Source: Paraburkholderia sejongensis
GTDB taxonomy: Bacteria; Pseudomonadota; Gammaproteobacteria; Burkholderiales; Burkholderiaceae
Length of the DNA stretch: 64,000 nucleotides
NCBI RefSeq assembly: GCF_020880815.1
Contig: NZ_JAJITD010000019.1
Span: 62,001 to 126,000, forward strand
Direction of reading: 5' to 3'
Every line of letters begins with the position of its first letter. The stretch's first letter is position 1. Positions 43,228 to 52,414 of this stretch are shown here, piece by piece. The position numbers and the translations under genes were made by a program. Under the pieces are notes generated by a model that was not told the DNA's origin, made no database searches, and saw nothing but the letters and a program-made list of their open reading frames with translations.

Positions 43228-44709
43228 ATGACGACCCAACAAGCTTCCGCCACACCCGACCTGCCGCTCGACATGATCATCTTCGGCGGCACCGGCGACC
43301 TGTCGTTCCGCAAGCTGCTGCCTGCGCTGTACATGGCGCATCTGCACTGCAATCTGCCGCCCGAAACCCGCATTCTGACGATTGGCCGCAAGCCGTGGTC
43401 GCGCGAAGAATACATCGCCGAGTTCATGGAGCAGAAGGCCAAGCCCTTCATCGAGAAGAAGGCGTTCGACGCCGCCGCGTGGGACAAATTTCTCGCGCTG
43501 TTCGAATACGTGCGGATGGACGTCGACGCGCCGGACGACTATCAGCGCCTGAAGGAAGCATCGCGCGACGGCGTGCGCCGGGTGTTCTATCTGGCCACGT
43601 CACCGGATCTGTTCACCAACATCTGCGAGAACCTGTCGACGGCGGGGCTGGTGGATGCGCACTCGCGGGTCGTGCTGGAAAAGCCGCTCGGCCACGATCT
43701 GGCGTCCGCGCAGGCGATCAACACCGCAGTCGGCAAGCATTTCAGCGAAGCGCAGATCTACCGGATCGATCACTACCTGGGCAAGGAAACCGTGCAGAAC
43801 CTGATGGTGCTGCGCTTCGGCAATCCGATTTTCGGGCCGCTGTGGCAGGCGCCGTACATCAAGAGCGTGCAGATCACGGTGGCCGAAACGGTCGGCGTCG
43901 GCAGTCGCGCGGGGTTCTACGACAAGACCGGCGCGCTGCGCGACATGGTGCAGAACCACCTGCTGCAACTGCTGTGTATCGTCGCGATGGAGCCGCCGGT
44001 GTCGCTCGACCCCGACGCGGTGCGCGACGAAAAGCTCAAGGTGCTGCGCTCGCTGCGGCCGATGACGCCCGAAGATATTGCCCGCGACACGGTGCGCGGC
44101 CAGTACACGGCCGGCGCGGTGGACGGCGAAGCGGTCAAGGGCTACCTCGAGGAAGACAATGTGCCGGCCGGCAGCCGCGCGGAGACCTTCGTCGCGCTGC
44201 GCGCGAAGATCAACAACTGGCGCTGGGCCAACGTGCCGTTCTTCCTGCGCACCGGCAAGCGGATGCAGAAGAAGCTGTCGGAGATCGTGATCGAATTCTC
44301 CGAACTGCCGTTCTCGATCATTCCGAGCGGCGGGCGCACTTACGGTAACCGTCTGGTGATCCAGTTGCAGCCGGAGGAATCGATCCAGTTGCAGATGCTC
44401 GCGAAAGAGCCGGGCAGCGGCATGCATATGCTGCCGGTGAACCTGAACCTCGATTTGCAGCAGGCGTTCACCGAGCGTCGCGCGGAAGCCTACGAGCGGC
44501 TGTTGATCGATGTGATTCGCGGCCGCCTCACCCACTTCATGCGGCGCGACGAACTCGAGGCGGCATGGGCGTGGGCCGAGCCGATTCTCGACGGCTGGGC
44601 GAAGTCCGGCGAGCGGCCGCGTTCGTATTCGGCGGGCACGTGGGGGCCGGCGGCATCGACCGCGCTGATGGCGCGCGAAAACGCGGTGTGGGCGGAGGAA
44701 TCGCAGTAA
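43228..44709 (+). CDS. zwf: Glucose-6-phosphate 1-dehydrogenase
   Basis: Cytosolic enzyme of 493 aa that oxidises glucose 6-phosphate to 6-phosphogluconolactone and makes NADPH, feeding the Entner-Doudoroff or pentose phosphate route. The NADP site is GGTGDLSFRKLLPALY (about residues 20-35) and the active-site signature is RIDHYLGKE with the catalytic His region. VLEKPLGHD and GVGSRAGFYDKTGALRDMVQNH are conserved. The gene stands alone, without pgl or edd beside it. A terminator follows. Confidence 0.96.
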   Translation: MTTQQASATPDLPLDMIIFGGTGDLSFRKLLPALYMAHLHCNLPPETRILTIGRKPWSREEYIAEFMEQKAKPFIEKKAFDAAAWDKFLALFEYVRMDVDAPDDYQRLKEASRDGVRRVFYLATSPDLFTNICENLSTAGLVDAHSRVVLEKPLGHDLASAQAINTAVGKHFSEAQIYRIDHYLGKETVQNLMVLRFGNPIFGPLWQAPYIKSVQITVAETVGVGSRAGFYDKTGALRDMVQNHLLQLLCIVAMEPPVSLDPDAVRDEKLKVLRSLRPMTPEDIARDTVRGQYTAGAVDGEAVKGYLEEDNVPAGSRAETFVALRAKINNWRWANVPFFLRTGKRMQKKLSEIVIEFSELPFSIIPSGGRTYGNRLVIQLQPEESIQLQMLAKEPGSGMHMLPVNLNLDLQQAFTERRAEAYERLLIDVIRGRLTHFMRRDELEAAWAWAEPILDGWAKSGERPRSYSAGTWGPAASTALMARENAVWAEESQ

Positions 44710-44770
44710 TACGTTGGGTTGAGCAGGGGCGTGCCGGCCCGGCGGTTGGTCGGCGGTGCGCGCATTCATG

Positions 44771-44813
44771 CGGCTCGTGACCTCCGTAACGACGTCACGA
44801 GCCGCTCTTGTTT
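44771..44813 (+). terminator. Terminator of zwf
   Basis: CGGCTCGTGAC and GTCACGAGCCG (11 bp, 12-nt loop) followed by CTCTTGTTT. The stem is strong and the T-rich tail moderate. Confidence 0.8.
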
Positions 44814-44900
44814 ACGGGGTCGGTGGCGCGCAACGCAGGTCGGAGTGGGCCTAAGTGGCCGGCTATGCCGGGCGGCCGGGCCGATCATTAGTCATCCGGA

Positions 44901-45809
44901 TCATTCGATCCGCACGTGTTGAGCGAGAAAATCCAGCCACGCGCGCACGCGCGCCGGCAGCGGGCCGCCCCGGCCGAGATAAACCGCGTTGACCGGTTCG
45001 GTGTCGCCGGGGGCGAATTCGTCGAGCAGCACCGTCAGACGTCCCGCGCGCACGTCGTCGCGGACCTGAAACGCGGCGAGCCGCGCCAGTCCCACGCCCG
45101 CCAGCGTCAGTTGCCTCAGCGTGTCGCCGTCGCTCGCGAGCGCGTTGCCGTCGACCGGCACTTCGATCCTGCCGTCAAGCGGATCGACGAGCGGCCAGCC
45201 GTTGACCGCGCGTGCGAAACCGAAGCCGAGCCGGTTGTGCGCGCGCAGTTCGGCCGGCGTGCGCGGCGTGCCGCGGCGCTCGAGATACGCGGGCGCGCCG
45301 ACGATTACCATCGCCGCATCGCCGAGCTTGCGCGCGACCATCTGCGAGTCCTTTAGCGGGCCGCTGCGAATCGCGACATCCGTGCGTTGTTCGAGCAGAT
45401 CGACGACCTGATCGGTCAGCACGAGATCGACTGTGATGTCCGGGTGCGCGTCGAGAAAGGCCGGCAGCAGCGGCACCAGATAGTGGCGGCCAAGCGGCAC
45501 GTTCGCATGCACGCGCAGACGGCCGCGCGGCGTCGCGCCGACCGCGGCGCTGCGCTCGGTCTCGTCGAGTTCGGCGAGCACTCGTACGCCGCGTTCGTAG
45601 AACACGCAGCCCTCGGGTGTGAGTTGCAGATTGCGTGTCGAGCGATTCAACAGACGCGCGCCGAGCCGCGTTTCGAGGCGCGCCACGAGTTTGCTGACCG
45701 CCGATGGCGCCATGCCGAGTGCGCGCGCCGCCGCGGAAAATCCGCCGAGCTCGACTGCCCGCACGAACACCTCGAGTTCGCCGGAGCGGTTCACGTCCAA
45801 TCGTGCCAT
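44901..45809 (-). CDS. LysR-family transcriptional regulator
   Basis: Regulator of 302 aa. The helix-turn-helix is at residues 18-60 (ELGGFSAAARALGMAPSAVSKLVARLETRLGARLLNRSTRNL), then a periplasmic-binding-like effector domain. It resembles the CrgA/DsdC-like LysR subgroup that controls adjacent oxidoreductases. It is divergent from the PRISE-like reductase gene at 45911. A LysR box overlaps its own promoter. Confidence 0.9.
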   Translation of the reverse strand: MARLDVNRSGELEVFVRAVELGGFSAAARALGMAPSAVSKLVARLETRLGARLLNRSTRNLQLTPEGCVFYERGVRVLAELDETERSAAVGATPRGRLRVHANVPLGRHYLVPLLPAFLDAHPDITVDLVLTDQVVDLLEQRTDVAIRSGPLKDSQMVARKLGDAAMVIVGAPAYLERRGTPRTPAELRAHNRLGFGFARAVNGWPLVDPLDGRIEVPVDGNALASDGDTLRQLTLAGVGLARLAAFQVRDDVRAGRLTVLLDEFAPGDTEPVNAVYLGRGGPLPARVRAWLDFLAQHVRIE

Positions 45810-45810
45810 C

Positions 45811-45825
45811 GTGAATTCAGTTCAC
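45811..45825. promoter_or_regulatory. LysR box at the divergent promoter
   Basis: GTGAA-N5-TTCAC, which includes a T-N11-A core. It starts two bases before the LysR start codon on the opposite strand and 86 bp before the reductase gene, suggesting autorepression plus control of the neighbour. Confidence 0.68.
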
Positions 45826-45910
45826 AGGTGATGTGCCAGCGGGCAGTCTACCGAAACCCCGTGCGCGCCGATATCTTCCGCTTACTCGACATAACGGACG
45901 GAGTCTGGCG

Positions 45911-46978
45911 ATGAACACGGTAACGGCAACGAAAAAAGTCGCATTGGTGGCCGGCGCGCACGGCGTGATCGGCCGCAATCTGATCGACCATCTGGCCACG
46001 CTCGACGAGTGGGACGTGATCGGTCTCGCGCGTCGTGGCGGCGCTGCGCACGGCCGCGTGCAATACGTGGGCGTCGATCTGCTCGACGCGGCCGACACGC
46101 GCGCCAGACTGCGCGCGCTCGATCACGTCACGCATGTGTTTTACGCGGCCTACCAGGACCGCGCGAGCTGGGCCGAACTGGTCGCGCCGAATCTGGCGAT
46201 GCTGACGAACCTGCTCGACGCGCTCGAGCCGGTCGCGGCGGGCCTGGAGCACCTGAGCCTGATGCAGGGCTACAAGGTGTACGGCGGTCATCTCGGGCCG
46301 TTCAAGACACCGGCGCGCGAAGACGACGCGCAATTCATGCCGCCCGAATTCATGTTCGATCAGCAACGCGTGCTGGAAGCACGGCAGACGAACGCGCGCT
46401 GGAACTGGTCGGCGATCCGCCCCGCGGTGGTCGGCGGGATCGCGCTCGGCAATCCGATGAATCTCGCGCTGGCGATTGCCGTCTATGCATCGATGTCGAA
46501 AGAACTGGGCTTGCCGCTGCATTTTCCCGGCAAGCCGGGCGCCTACGACAAGCTGCTGGAAATGACCGATGCCGGTCTGCTCGCGCGCGCGACCGTCTGG
46601 GCCGCGACCGAGCCGCGCGCGGCGAACCACGCGTTCAATATCGGCAATGGCGATCTGTTTCGCTGGAACGACCTATGGCCGAAAATCGCCCGTTATTTCG
46701 GGCTCGAGGTTGCGCCGCCGTTGCCGTTGTCGCTGGCCACGGTGATGGCAGACAAAGCGCCGCTGTGGGACGCGATGACGCGCAAGCATGGTTTGCAACC
46801 AGTCGCCTACGAACAGATATCGTCATGGCGGTTCGCCGACTTCGTTTTCTCCTGGGACTACGATATCTTCGGCGATGGCTCGAAGGCGCGGCGCTTCGGC
46901 TTTCACCAGTTCGTCGACACGGAAAACATGCTGTTCGGTATTTTTGACGAGTTGCGGCGGCGTCGGTTGATTCCGTGA
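45911..46978 (+). CDS. NAD(P)-dependent SDR of the PRISE-like (5-beta-reductase/iridoid synthase) family
   Basis: Extended SDR of 355 aa. The cofactor motif is VAGAHGVIGRNL (residues 12-23). The chain then follows the PRISE pattern: LQGYKVYGGHLGPFKTPAREDD, where Lys and Tyr replace the usual YxxxK, then FMFDQQRVLEARQ and WSAIRPAVVGGIALGNPMNLAL. Related enzymes reduce enones. The C-terminal FVFSWDYDIFGDGSKARRFGFHQFVDTENML is also typical. The start at 45911 was chosen over an upstream in-frame ATG that lies in the LysR promoter. It is probably controlled by the divergent LysR. Confidence 0.85.
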   Translation: MNTVTATKKVALVAGAHGVIGRNLIDHLATLDEWDVIGLARRGGAAHGRVQYVGVDLLDAADTRARLRALDHVTHVFYAAYQDRASWAELVAPNLAMLTNLLDALEPVAAGLEHLSLMQGYKVYGGHLGPFKTPAREDDAQFMPPEFMFDQQRVLEARQTNARWNWSAIRPAVVGGIALGNPMNLALAIAVYASMSKELGLPLHFPGKPGAYDKLLEMTDAGLLARATVWAATEPRAANHAFNIGNGDLFRWNDLWPKIARYFGLEVAPPLPLSLATVMADKAPLWDAMTRKHGLQPVAYEQISSWRFADFVFSWDYDIFGDGSKARRFGFHQFVDTENMLFGIFDELRRRRLIP

Positions 46979-47075
46979 TTTATTGGCTCTGCATAACAAG
47001 TTGATTTCATCGCGATTACGCCTATGATTGTTTTCCTTGTCCGCGCGACACGGCGGCATCCCAACGGAGACAACG

Positions 47076-48221
47076 ATGAGGCGAATCCTCGTGGCATTGA
47101 GCTGGGCGGCGGGCGTGGCGATCATGTTCAACCTGGGCGCTTGCGGCGGTAGCGAACTCAATGCGGGGGCGGGGGCGCCGAAGGTGATCATCGACAGCGA
47201 CTACAACACCCTTTCCGACGACGGCCAGCTCGGCGTGATGGCCGCGCAATTGCAGGCGCAGGGATCGCTGAACGTACTCGGCATTACCGTCGTGTCGGGC
47301 AACCAGTGGCTGATGCAGGGCGTGGCCGATGCGCTGAAAGCGGTCGAGCGTCTGGGCGTCGAAAGTCGGATCGGCGTGTATGCGGGCGCCAATTACGCGC
47401 TGTCGCATGATTACGCGACGATCCAGCAGGAACAGAAAGCCTTTCCCGGCGGCGACGGTTATCTCGGCGCATGGAGCACGCCCGAGCCAAAATCGGCAAG
47501 CGACCTCGTCGCGCCGCCGGACGGTTTTGCGACGCACACGAAGGTGCAAAGCGAGAGCGCGGTCGATTTCATCGTCGAGTCGGTGAAGCGCTATCCGGGC
47601 GAGGTCACGATACTCGCGATCGGGCCGCTGACCAATATCGCGCTCGCGACCCGCGCGCATCCGGAGATCGTGCCGCTGATCAAGCAGATCATTTACATGG
47701 GCGGCGCGATCGACGTGCCCGGCAATACCACGCCGACCGCCGAGTTCAACTGGTGGTTCGATCCCGAGGCGGCGAAAACGGTACTGCGTTTGCCGATCAA
47801 ACAGACGGTGATTCCGCTCGATGTGACGAACACGGTGCAGATGAACAAGGCGCTGTACGATCGCGTCGCGCACGATCCGGCGAAGCAGACCATCATCACG
47901 CAGTTGTTCAAGACGCTGAACGGCTATGGCTACGATGGCAAGAACGGCTTCGAGACGAATCCGAACTACACGACCAACATCTGGGACACGCTGACGCTCG
48001 CTTACCTGATGCATCCGTCGTTCGCGACGCAGACGGTCGACGAGTGGGTGGACGTGGATGCGAGTTTCGGCGCCAACGATGGCAAGGCGACCGGTTATAA
48101 AAGTTCGCCGCCGGCGGGTTTGCAGAAGATGACGATCGTCAAACGTTTCGACAATCCCGCCTTTTTCGATTTCTATGTCGATTTGCTGACGCGGCCGGTG
48201 CCGGTCAAATTATCGAACTGA
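47076..48221 (+). CDS. Nucleoside hydrolase family lipoprotein
   Basis: Inosine-uridine nucleoside hydrolase-like protein of 381 aa. The N terminus is a lipoprotein signal (membrane segment, then LGACGG lipobox), so it is anchored in the envelope, unlike cytosolic nucleoside hydrolases. DSDYNTLSDDG resembles the calcium-binding DxDxxxDD motif with one extra residue, AIGPLTNIALA is conserved and MGGAIDVPGNTTPTAEFNWWFDPEAA contains the N/E ligands. It may release bases from exogenous nucleosides. GGAG precedes the ATG. It stands between a PRISE-like gene and a convergent LysR gene. Confidence 0.87.
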   Translation: MRRILVALSWAAGVAIMFNLGACGGSELNAGAGAPKVIIDSDYNTLSDDGQLGVMAAQLQAQGSLNVLGITVVSGNQWLMQGVADALKAVERLGVESRIGVYAGANYALSHDYATIQQEQKAFPGGDGYLGAWSTPEPKSASDLVAPPDGFATHTKVQSESAVDFIVESVKRYPGEVTILAIGPLTNIALATRAHPEIVPLIKQIIYMGGAIDVPGNTTPTAEFNWWFDPEAAKTVLRLPIKQTVIPLDVTNTVQMNKALYDRVAHDPAKQTIITQLFKTLNGYGYDGKNGFETNPNYTTNIWDTLTLAYLMHPSFATQTVDEWVDVDASFGANDGKATGYKSSPPAGLQKMTIVKRFDNPAFFDFYVDLLTRPVPVKLSN

Positions 48222-48253
48222 GATTCCCGACTGCACGCGTACCTGCACCCGCC

Positions 48254-49210
48254 TCAGGCGGGATGCAGGCCGCGCAGCAATTGCCGCACGTGCGACAGGT
48301 CCTGCTCGACGTGGCCGGCTTTCTCGAACAGTTCGGCGAGCCAGTCGACGAATGCGCGTACGCGTGGCGACACCCGGCGGTTTTTCACATAGGCGACGGA
48401 GACCGGCATCGGCACCGGTTTCCATTGCGGCAGCACTTCACGCAGCAGGCCCGAATCGAGGTACGGCTGTGCGGCGATCCGCGCGGGCTGAATCAGCCCG
48501 AGGCCTTGCAGACCGCAGCTCAGATAGGCCTGTTCGTCGCTGACCTGGATGAAGCCGTTGAGTTTGACGCTGAGCGCTTCGCCGTCCACTTCGAAGTCGA
48601 AATCGCATTCGCGGCCGTTATGCGGCGACACGCAGTTGACGGCGACGTGCGCGCGCAGCTCGGCGAGGTCGGCGGGTGCGCCGTGGCGGGCCAGGTAGTC
48701 GGGGCTCGCGCAGGTCACGTGCTCGAGGGTGCCGAGGTGTTTGGCGACCAGATTCGAATCCGGCAATTCACCGAGCTGGATGCTGCAGTCGATTGCTTCG
48801 GAGACCAGATCGACGGATCGGTTGCTGACGCCGATGGCGAGATCGAGGTTCGGGTAGCGGGCATGGAAGTCGTCGAGAGCGGGAAGCACGATTGCGCCGG
48901 CGACCGCACTGGGCATTTCGATGCGCAGACGGCCGGCCAGGTTGTCGGTCGCGTGACGGATGCTGGCTTCCATTTCGTCTATGTCGGCCAGGATTTGCGC
49001 GCAGCGCTCGTAGTACGCGGCGCCTTCCGGCGTGACGCTCAGGCGGCGGGTTGTGCGCACTAGTAATGCTGTGCCCAGCAGGGCTTCCAGGTTCTGGACG
49101 ATTGTTGATGCGGTTGCACGCGGGATGTTTAATGACTCCGCTGCGCGGGTGAAGCTGTTGGTGTCCACGATTCGGATGAATGTGCGCATTGCAGTTATTC
49201 TGTCAATCAC
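48254..49210 (-). CDS. LysR-family transcriptional regulator
   Basis: Regulator of 318 aa. The N-terminal helix-turn-helix (TNSFTRAAESLNIPRATASTIVQNLEALLGTALLVRTTRRL) is followed by a LysR substrate domain with PDYLARHGAP and NCVSPHNGRECDFDFEVDG. The type often represses a neighbouring oxidoreductase or efflux gene. The upstream neighbour is the inverted repeat and then an alcohol dehydrogenase, so its target is not obvious. Confidence 0.9.
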   Translation of the reverse strand: MIDRITAMRTFIRIVDTNSFTRAAESLNIPRATASTIVQNLEALLGTALLVRTTRRLSVTPEGAAYYERCAQILADIDEMEASIRHATDNLAGRLRIEMPSAVAGAIVLPALDDFHARYPNLDLAIGVSNRSVDLVSEAIDCSIQLGELPDSNLVAKHLGTLEHVTCASPDYLARHGAPADLAELRAHVAVNCVSPHNGRECDFDFEVDGEALSVKLNGFIQVSDEQAYLSCGLQGLGLIQPARIAAQPYLDSGLLREVLPQWKPVPMPVSVAYVKNRRVSPRVRAFVDWLAELFEKAGHVEQDLSHVRQLLRGLHPA

Positions 49211-49268
49211 GGGGCATACTCCTTGAAGGTGGTGCTTTTTTCGCCTGCGGCGGGGCTGGTTTTTTTGT

Positions 49269-49906
49269 GGTTTGCTTTTTTTTTGTCTGTGTTCTTTATG
49301 GTGTTGGCCTTTCCTTGCTTTCTTGTCGGTCTATTAGCTCTGCCCCTGTGCGGGGCGGCACCTACTTTCTTTGCGGCTGCAAAGAAAGTAGGCAAAGAAA
49401 GCAGCTTCACACCGCTAATTCTTAAGCGGGTCCCCCGGTCAACCACCGGTAGTGGTGCATCTGGAATCCGTGTTCCCGCACACTCCGCGGTAGTGACAAA
49501 GCCGTCATCGGCTCCCACTCCGCACTGCGTGCGTCGCGGACGGGTATGCAAGGGAAAGCGGTGGTGGAGTTCTTGTTGTTGTTGAGGCCGTCGGCTGCGC
49601 CTCGGCGACGCGCCAAAAAAAGCTGATTGTTTAGGCTTCCGGGCTTCAGCGCGCGAAGCGCCGCCGGAAGAATGACTGCTTTGTCATTGGGGTGGAATGT
49701 GCGGGAACACAGATTCCAGATGCACCACTACCGGTGATTGACCGAGGGACCCACTTAAGAATTAGCGGTGTGAAGCTGCTTTCTTTGCCTACTTTCTTTG
49801 CAGCAGCAAAGAAAGTAGGTGCCGCCCCGCACAGGGGCAGAGCTAATAGACCAATAACAATTCAAGGAAAGGCCAAAAAACAAAAGAACACCGAAAAAAA
49901 AGAACC
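49269..49906. repeat. Long inverted repeat with nested hairpins (non-coding)
   Basis: Two arms, about 49269-49508 and 49672-49906, are inverted copies with scattered mismatches, enclosing a spacer of about 163 bp. Best-conserved blocks are CGGTAGTGGTGCATCTGGAA paired with TTCCAGATGCACCACTACCG, and the outer TTGGCCTTTCC paired with GGAAAGGCCAA. Each arm holds its own hairpin: CCTACTTTCTTTGC beside GCAAAGAAAGTAGG (49361-49392 and 49788-49819). The 759-bp interval between the LysR and alcohol dehydrogenase genes has no convincing gene. No transposase is present. I have the impression that AAAGAAAGTAGG units are dispersed in Paraburkholderia genomes. Confidence 0.88.
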
Positions 49907-49969
49907 AAAAGCCCGCGCCACAGGCACAACCAAACCACCCCCAACGCGAGCAAAAAAAAGAAGCCCCCG

Positions 49970-51022
49970 TTACTTCCGTAACGAATCAATATCCACAACA
50001 AACCGATACTTCACATCGCTCTTGAGTATCCGCTCATAAGCATCATTAATCTTCTGCATAGGAATCACCTCGATATCGGAAGTAATCCCATGTTCACCAC
50101 AAAAATCGAGCATCTCCTGCGTCTCGGCAATACCGCCAATCAACGACCCCGCGAGCCGGCGCCGCTTGAAGATCAGATTGAACACCTGCGGCGACGGATG
50201 ATCGTGCTCGGGAGCGCCCACCAACGTCATCGTCGCATCCCGCTTGAGCAGATTCAGAAACGGATTCAGATCGTGCTGCGCAGCCACCGTATTCAGAATG
50301 AAATCGAAGCTATTCACATGCGCTTCCATTTCTTCGACATTCTTCGACACGACGACTTCATGCGCGCCAAGCCGCTTCGCATCCTCGATCTTCGACGGCG
50401 ACGTCGTAAACAGCACCACATGCGCACCCATCGCCCGCGCCAGCTTCACACCCATATGGCCGAGGCCGCCGAGGCCAACGATCCCGACTTTCTTGCCCGG
50501 ACCCGCACCCCACGTGCGCAGCGGCGAATACGTGGTGATCCCCGCGCACAGCAACGGCGCAACACCGGCGGGATCGAGATTGGCCGGCACCCGCAGCACG
50601 AACTCTTCGTCCACTACGAGTTGCGTGGAATAGCCGCCATACGTGACCTGGCCGTCGACGCGGTCCACACCGTTATAAGTACCGACCCAGCCATTCTCGC
50701 AATACTGCTCGAGACCTTCCTCGCAACTCGAACAGGTGCGGCACGAATCGACCAGACAGCCGACGCCCACCAGATCGCCGACCTTGTATTTCGTCACTTC
50801 CGGACCGACCGCCGTCACCCGGCCGACGATCTCATGACCCGGCACCACCGGATAAATCGTGTTCTTCCATTCGTTGCGAGCCTGATGCAGATCCGAATGG
50901 CACACGCCGCAGAACAACACTTCCATCTGCACGTCATGGGCGCGCGGTGCGCGGCGCTGGAATTCGAACGGGGCGAGCGGCTTGGTGGCGTCGCTCGCTG
51001 CATAGGCATAAGTCGTGCTCAT
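49970..51022 (-). CDS. NAD(P)-dependent zinc alcohol dehydrogenase (CAD-like)
   Basis: Cytosolic medium-chain dehydrogenase of 350 aa. Catalytic-zinc ligands are in CGVCHSDLHQ and GHEIVG, and the structural zinc has CRTCSSCEEGLEQYC. The cofactor motif is GLGGLGHMGVKLARAMGA. It belongs to the cinnamyl-alcohol dehydrogenase/YahK branch that reduces many aldehydes. GGAG precedes MSTTYAYAAS; the in-frame start at 51229 lies within the divergent promoter. It is divergent from an AraC regulator that probably controls it. It ends 64 bp beyond the inverted repeat, which therefore may terminate its transcript. Confidence 0.93.
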   Translation of the reverse strand: MSTTYAYAASDATKPLAPFEFQRRAPRAHDVQMEVLFCGVCHSDLHQARNEWKNTIYPVVPGHEIVGRVTAVGPEVTKYKVGDLVGVGCLVDSCRTCSSCEEGLEQYCENGWVGTYNGVDRVDGQVTYGGYSTQLVVDEEFVLRVPANLDPAGVAPLLCAGITTYSPLRTWGAGPGKKVGIVGLGGLGHMGVKLARAMGAHVVLFTTSPSKIEDAKRLGAHEVVVSKNVEEMEAHVNSFDFILNTVAAQHDLNPFLNLLKRDATMTLVGAPEHDHPSPQVFNLIFKRRRLAGSLIGGIAETQEMLDFCGEHGITSDIEVIPMQKINDAYERILKSDVKYRFVVDIDSLRK

Positions 51023-51361
51023 GGATAACTCCAGCAAAAGAGGGTGGTCGAGCAAGAACGCGGCGCGTCGGCGATGCGCAACCTGAGTTGCGGATGCGGG
51101 CGCCACAGCATGAACCGGGTCGGGCGCGAGCGTAGGTGGATGTCGTTCGCAACATGACGGGCCACACATCCCATCGCGGCGAAGACCGGCACGCTGCGCG
51201 GCAAAAAAGGCGATCCGGCAGGGTTCCATCTTATGAGTGCGGCACTGCTCGCGGAATACCTGATCGTCTTGAAGCTTTGCCTAAAACTCCTGAGCGGCGG
51301 CGCGGCAGATCTTTTGATGCTAAATTTCAAGCATTATTCTCTCGCCCGTCACTATATCGTC

Positions 51362-52327
51362 ATGGTTACTGAAGCTGTCGTTTCCATTACAAACGATGCC
51401 GCGCAGCGGCGCGTACTCGAACTGTTCGATCTGCTCGCGCCCACCGCGGGCATCACGCGTTCGAGCGTCGAAGGCGTCAACCTGATGCGCGCGAACCGGC
51501 CGATGCCGCGCATGCCGGTGATGTACGAACCGTGCATCGTGATCGTTTGTCAGGGGCGCAAACGCGGTTATCTCGGCGATCAGGTGTTCAGCTACGACGC
51601 GCAGCAGTACCTGGTATTGTCCGTGCCGCTGCCGTTCGAATGCGAGACCGAGGCCAGCGAGCAGGAGCCGTTTCTCGGCATCTCCGTGCGCGTCGATCTG
51701 ACCATGGTCGCCGAGCTGCTGATGACCCTCAACGAAAGCCAGGGCATCGCACAGCACGAGCCGGTCGGGATCTATTCGACCCCGCTCGACCCGGCGCTCA
51801 GCAACGCGGTGCAGCGTCTGATGGAAGCGCTCGCCGCGCCGCTCGACGCGCGTATTCTGGCGCCCGGCATCGTGCGCGAAATCTGCTATCGGGTGCTCAC
51901 CGGCGAGCAGGGCAACGCGATTCGCGCGGCGCTCACGCATCAGAATCACTTCGGCCGGATCGCGAAGGCGTTGCGCCGCATCCACGCGGATTACCACGCA
52001 TCGCTCGACGTCGATACGCTCGCGTCCGAAGCCGGTATGAGCCTCGCGGTGTTTCATGCACAGTTCAAAGCGGTGACCACCACATCGCCGATGCAGTACG
52101 TGAAGACCACGCGCCTGCATCACGCACGGTTGTTGATGGTGCAGGACGGTCTGAACGCGGGCGCCGCCGCCGCGCGCGTCGGCTATGAAAGCGCGTCGCA
52201 ATTTAGCCGCGAATTCAAGCGGCTGTTCGGCTTGAGCCCCGTCGACGAAGTCAAACGGATGCGCGTCGCTCACGATGCGCCGCCGCGCCCGGTCAAGCCG
52301 GTGCCGCGTTACATCACCGCTGTCTAA
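51362..52327 (+). CDS. AraC-family transcriptional regulator
   Basis: Regulator of 321 aa. The N-terminal AraC_N cupin-like domain (VMYEPCIVIVCQGRKRGYLGDQVFSYDAQQYLVLSVPLPFECE) is followed by two helix-turn-helix motifs, LDVDTLASEAGMSLAVFHAQFKAVTT and AAARVGYESASQFSREFKRLFGLSP. This type lies beside an aldehyde or alcohol dehydrogenase in many proteobacteria and activates it. The start at 51362 begins the conserved domain; sequence upstream to 51233 is not conserved-looking. The 339-bp divergent interval (51023-51361) shows no gene. Confidence 0.92.
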   Translation: MVTEAVVSITNDAAQRRVLELFDLLAPTAGITRSSVEGVNLMRANRPMPRMPVMYEPCIVIVCQGRKRGYLGDQVFSYDAQQYLVLSVPLPFECETEASEQEPFLGISVRVDLTMVAELLMTLNESQGIAQHEPVGIYSTPLDPALSNAVQRLMEALAAPLDARILAPGIVREICYRVLTGEQGNAIRAALTHQNHFGRIAKALRRIHADYHASLDVDTLASEAGMSLAVFHAQFKAVTTTSPMQYVKTTRLHHARLLMVQDGLNAGAAAARVGYESASQFSREFKRLFGLSPVDEVKRMRVAHDAPPRPVKPVPRYITAV

Positions 52328-52414
52328 GGCGCTCGCAAGCGCCCAGGTCTTCCGTTCGTGCCGGCCTATACTGTTTGAGCGTTGCCGTCTGCTTCACTCA
52401 CCAGGAGTCGCGTC

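Noticed and set aside
49223..49585. Small coding frames within the inverted repeat
   Set aside because: They run through palindromic and T-rich sequence, have no ribosome site and mirror each other across the two arms.
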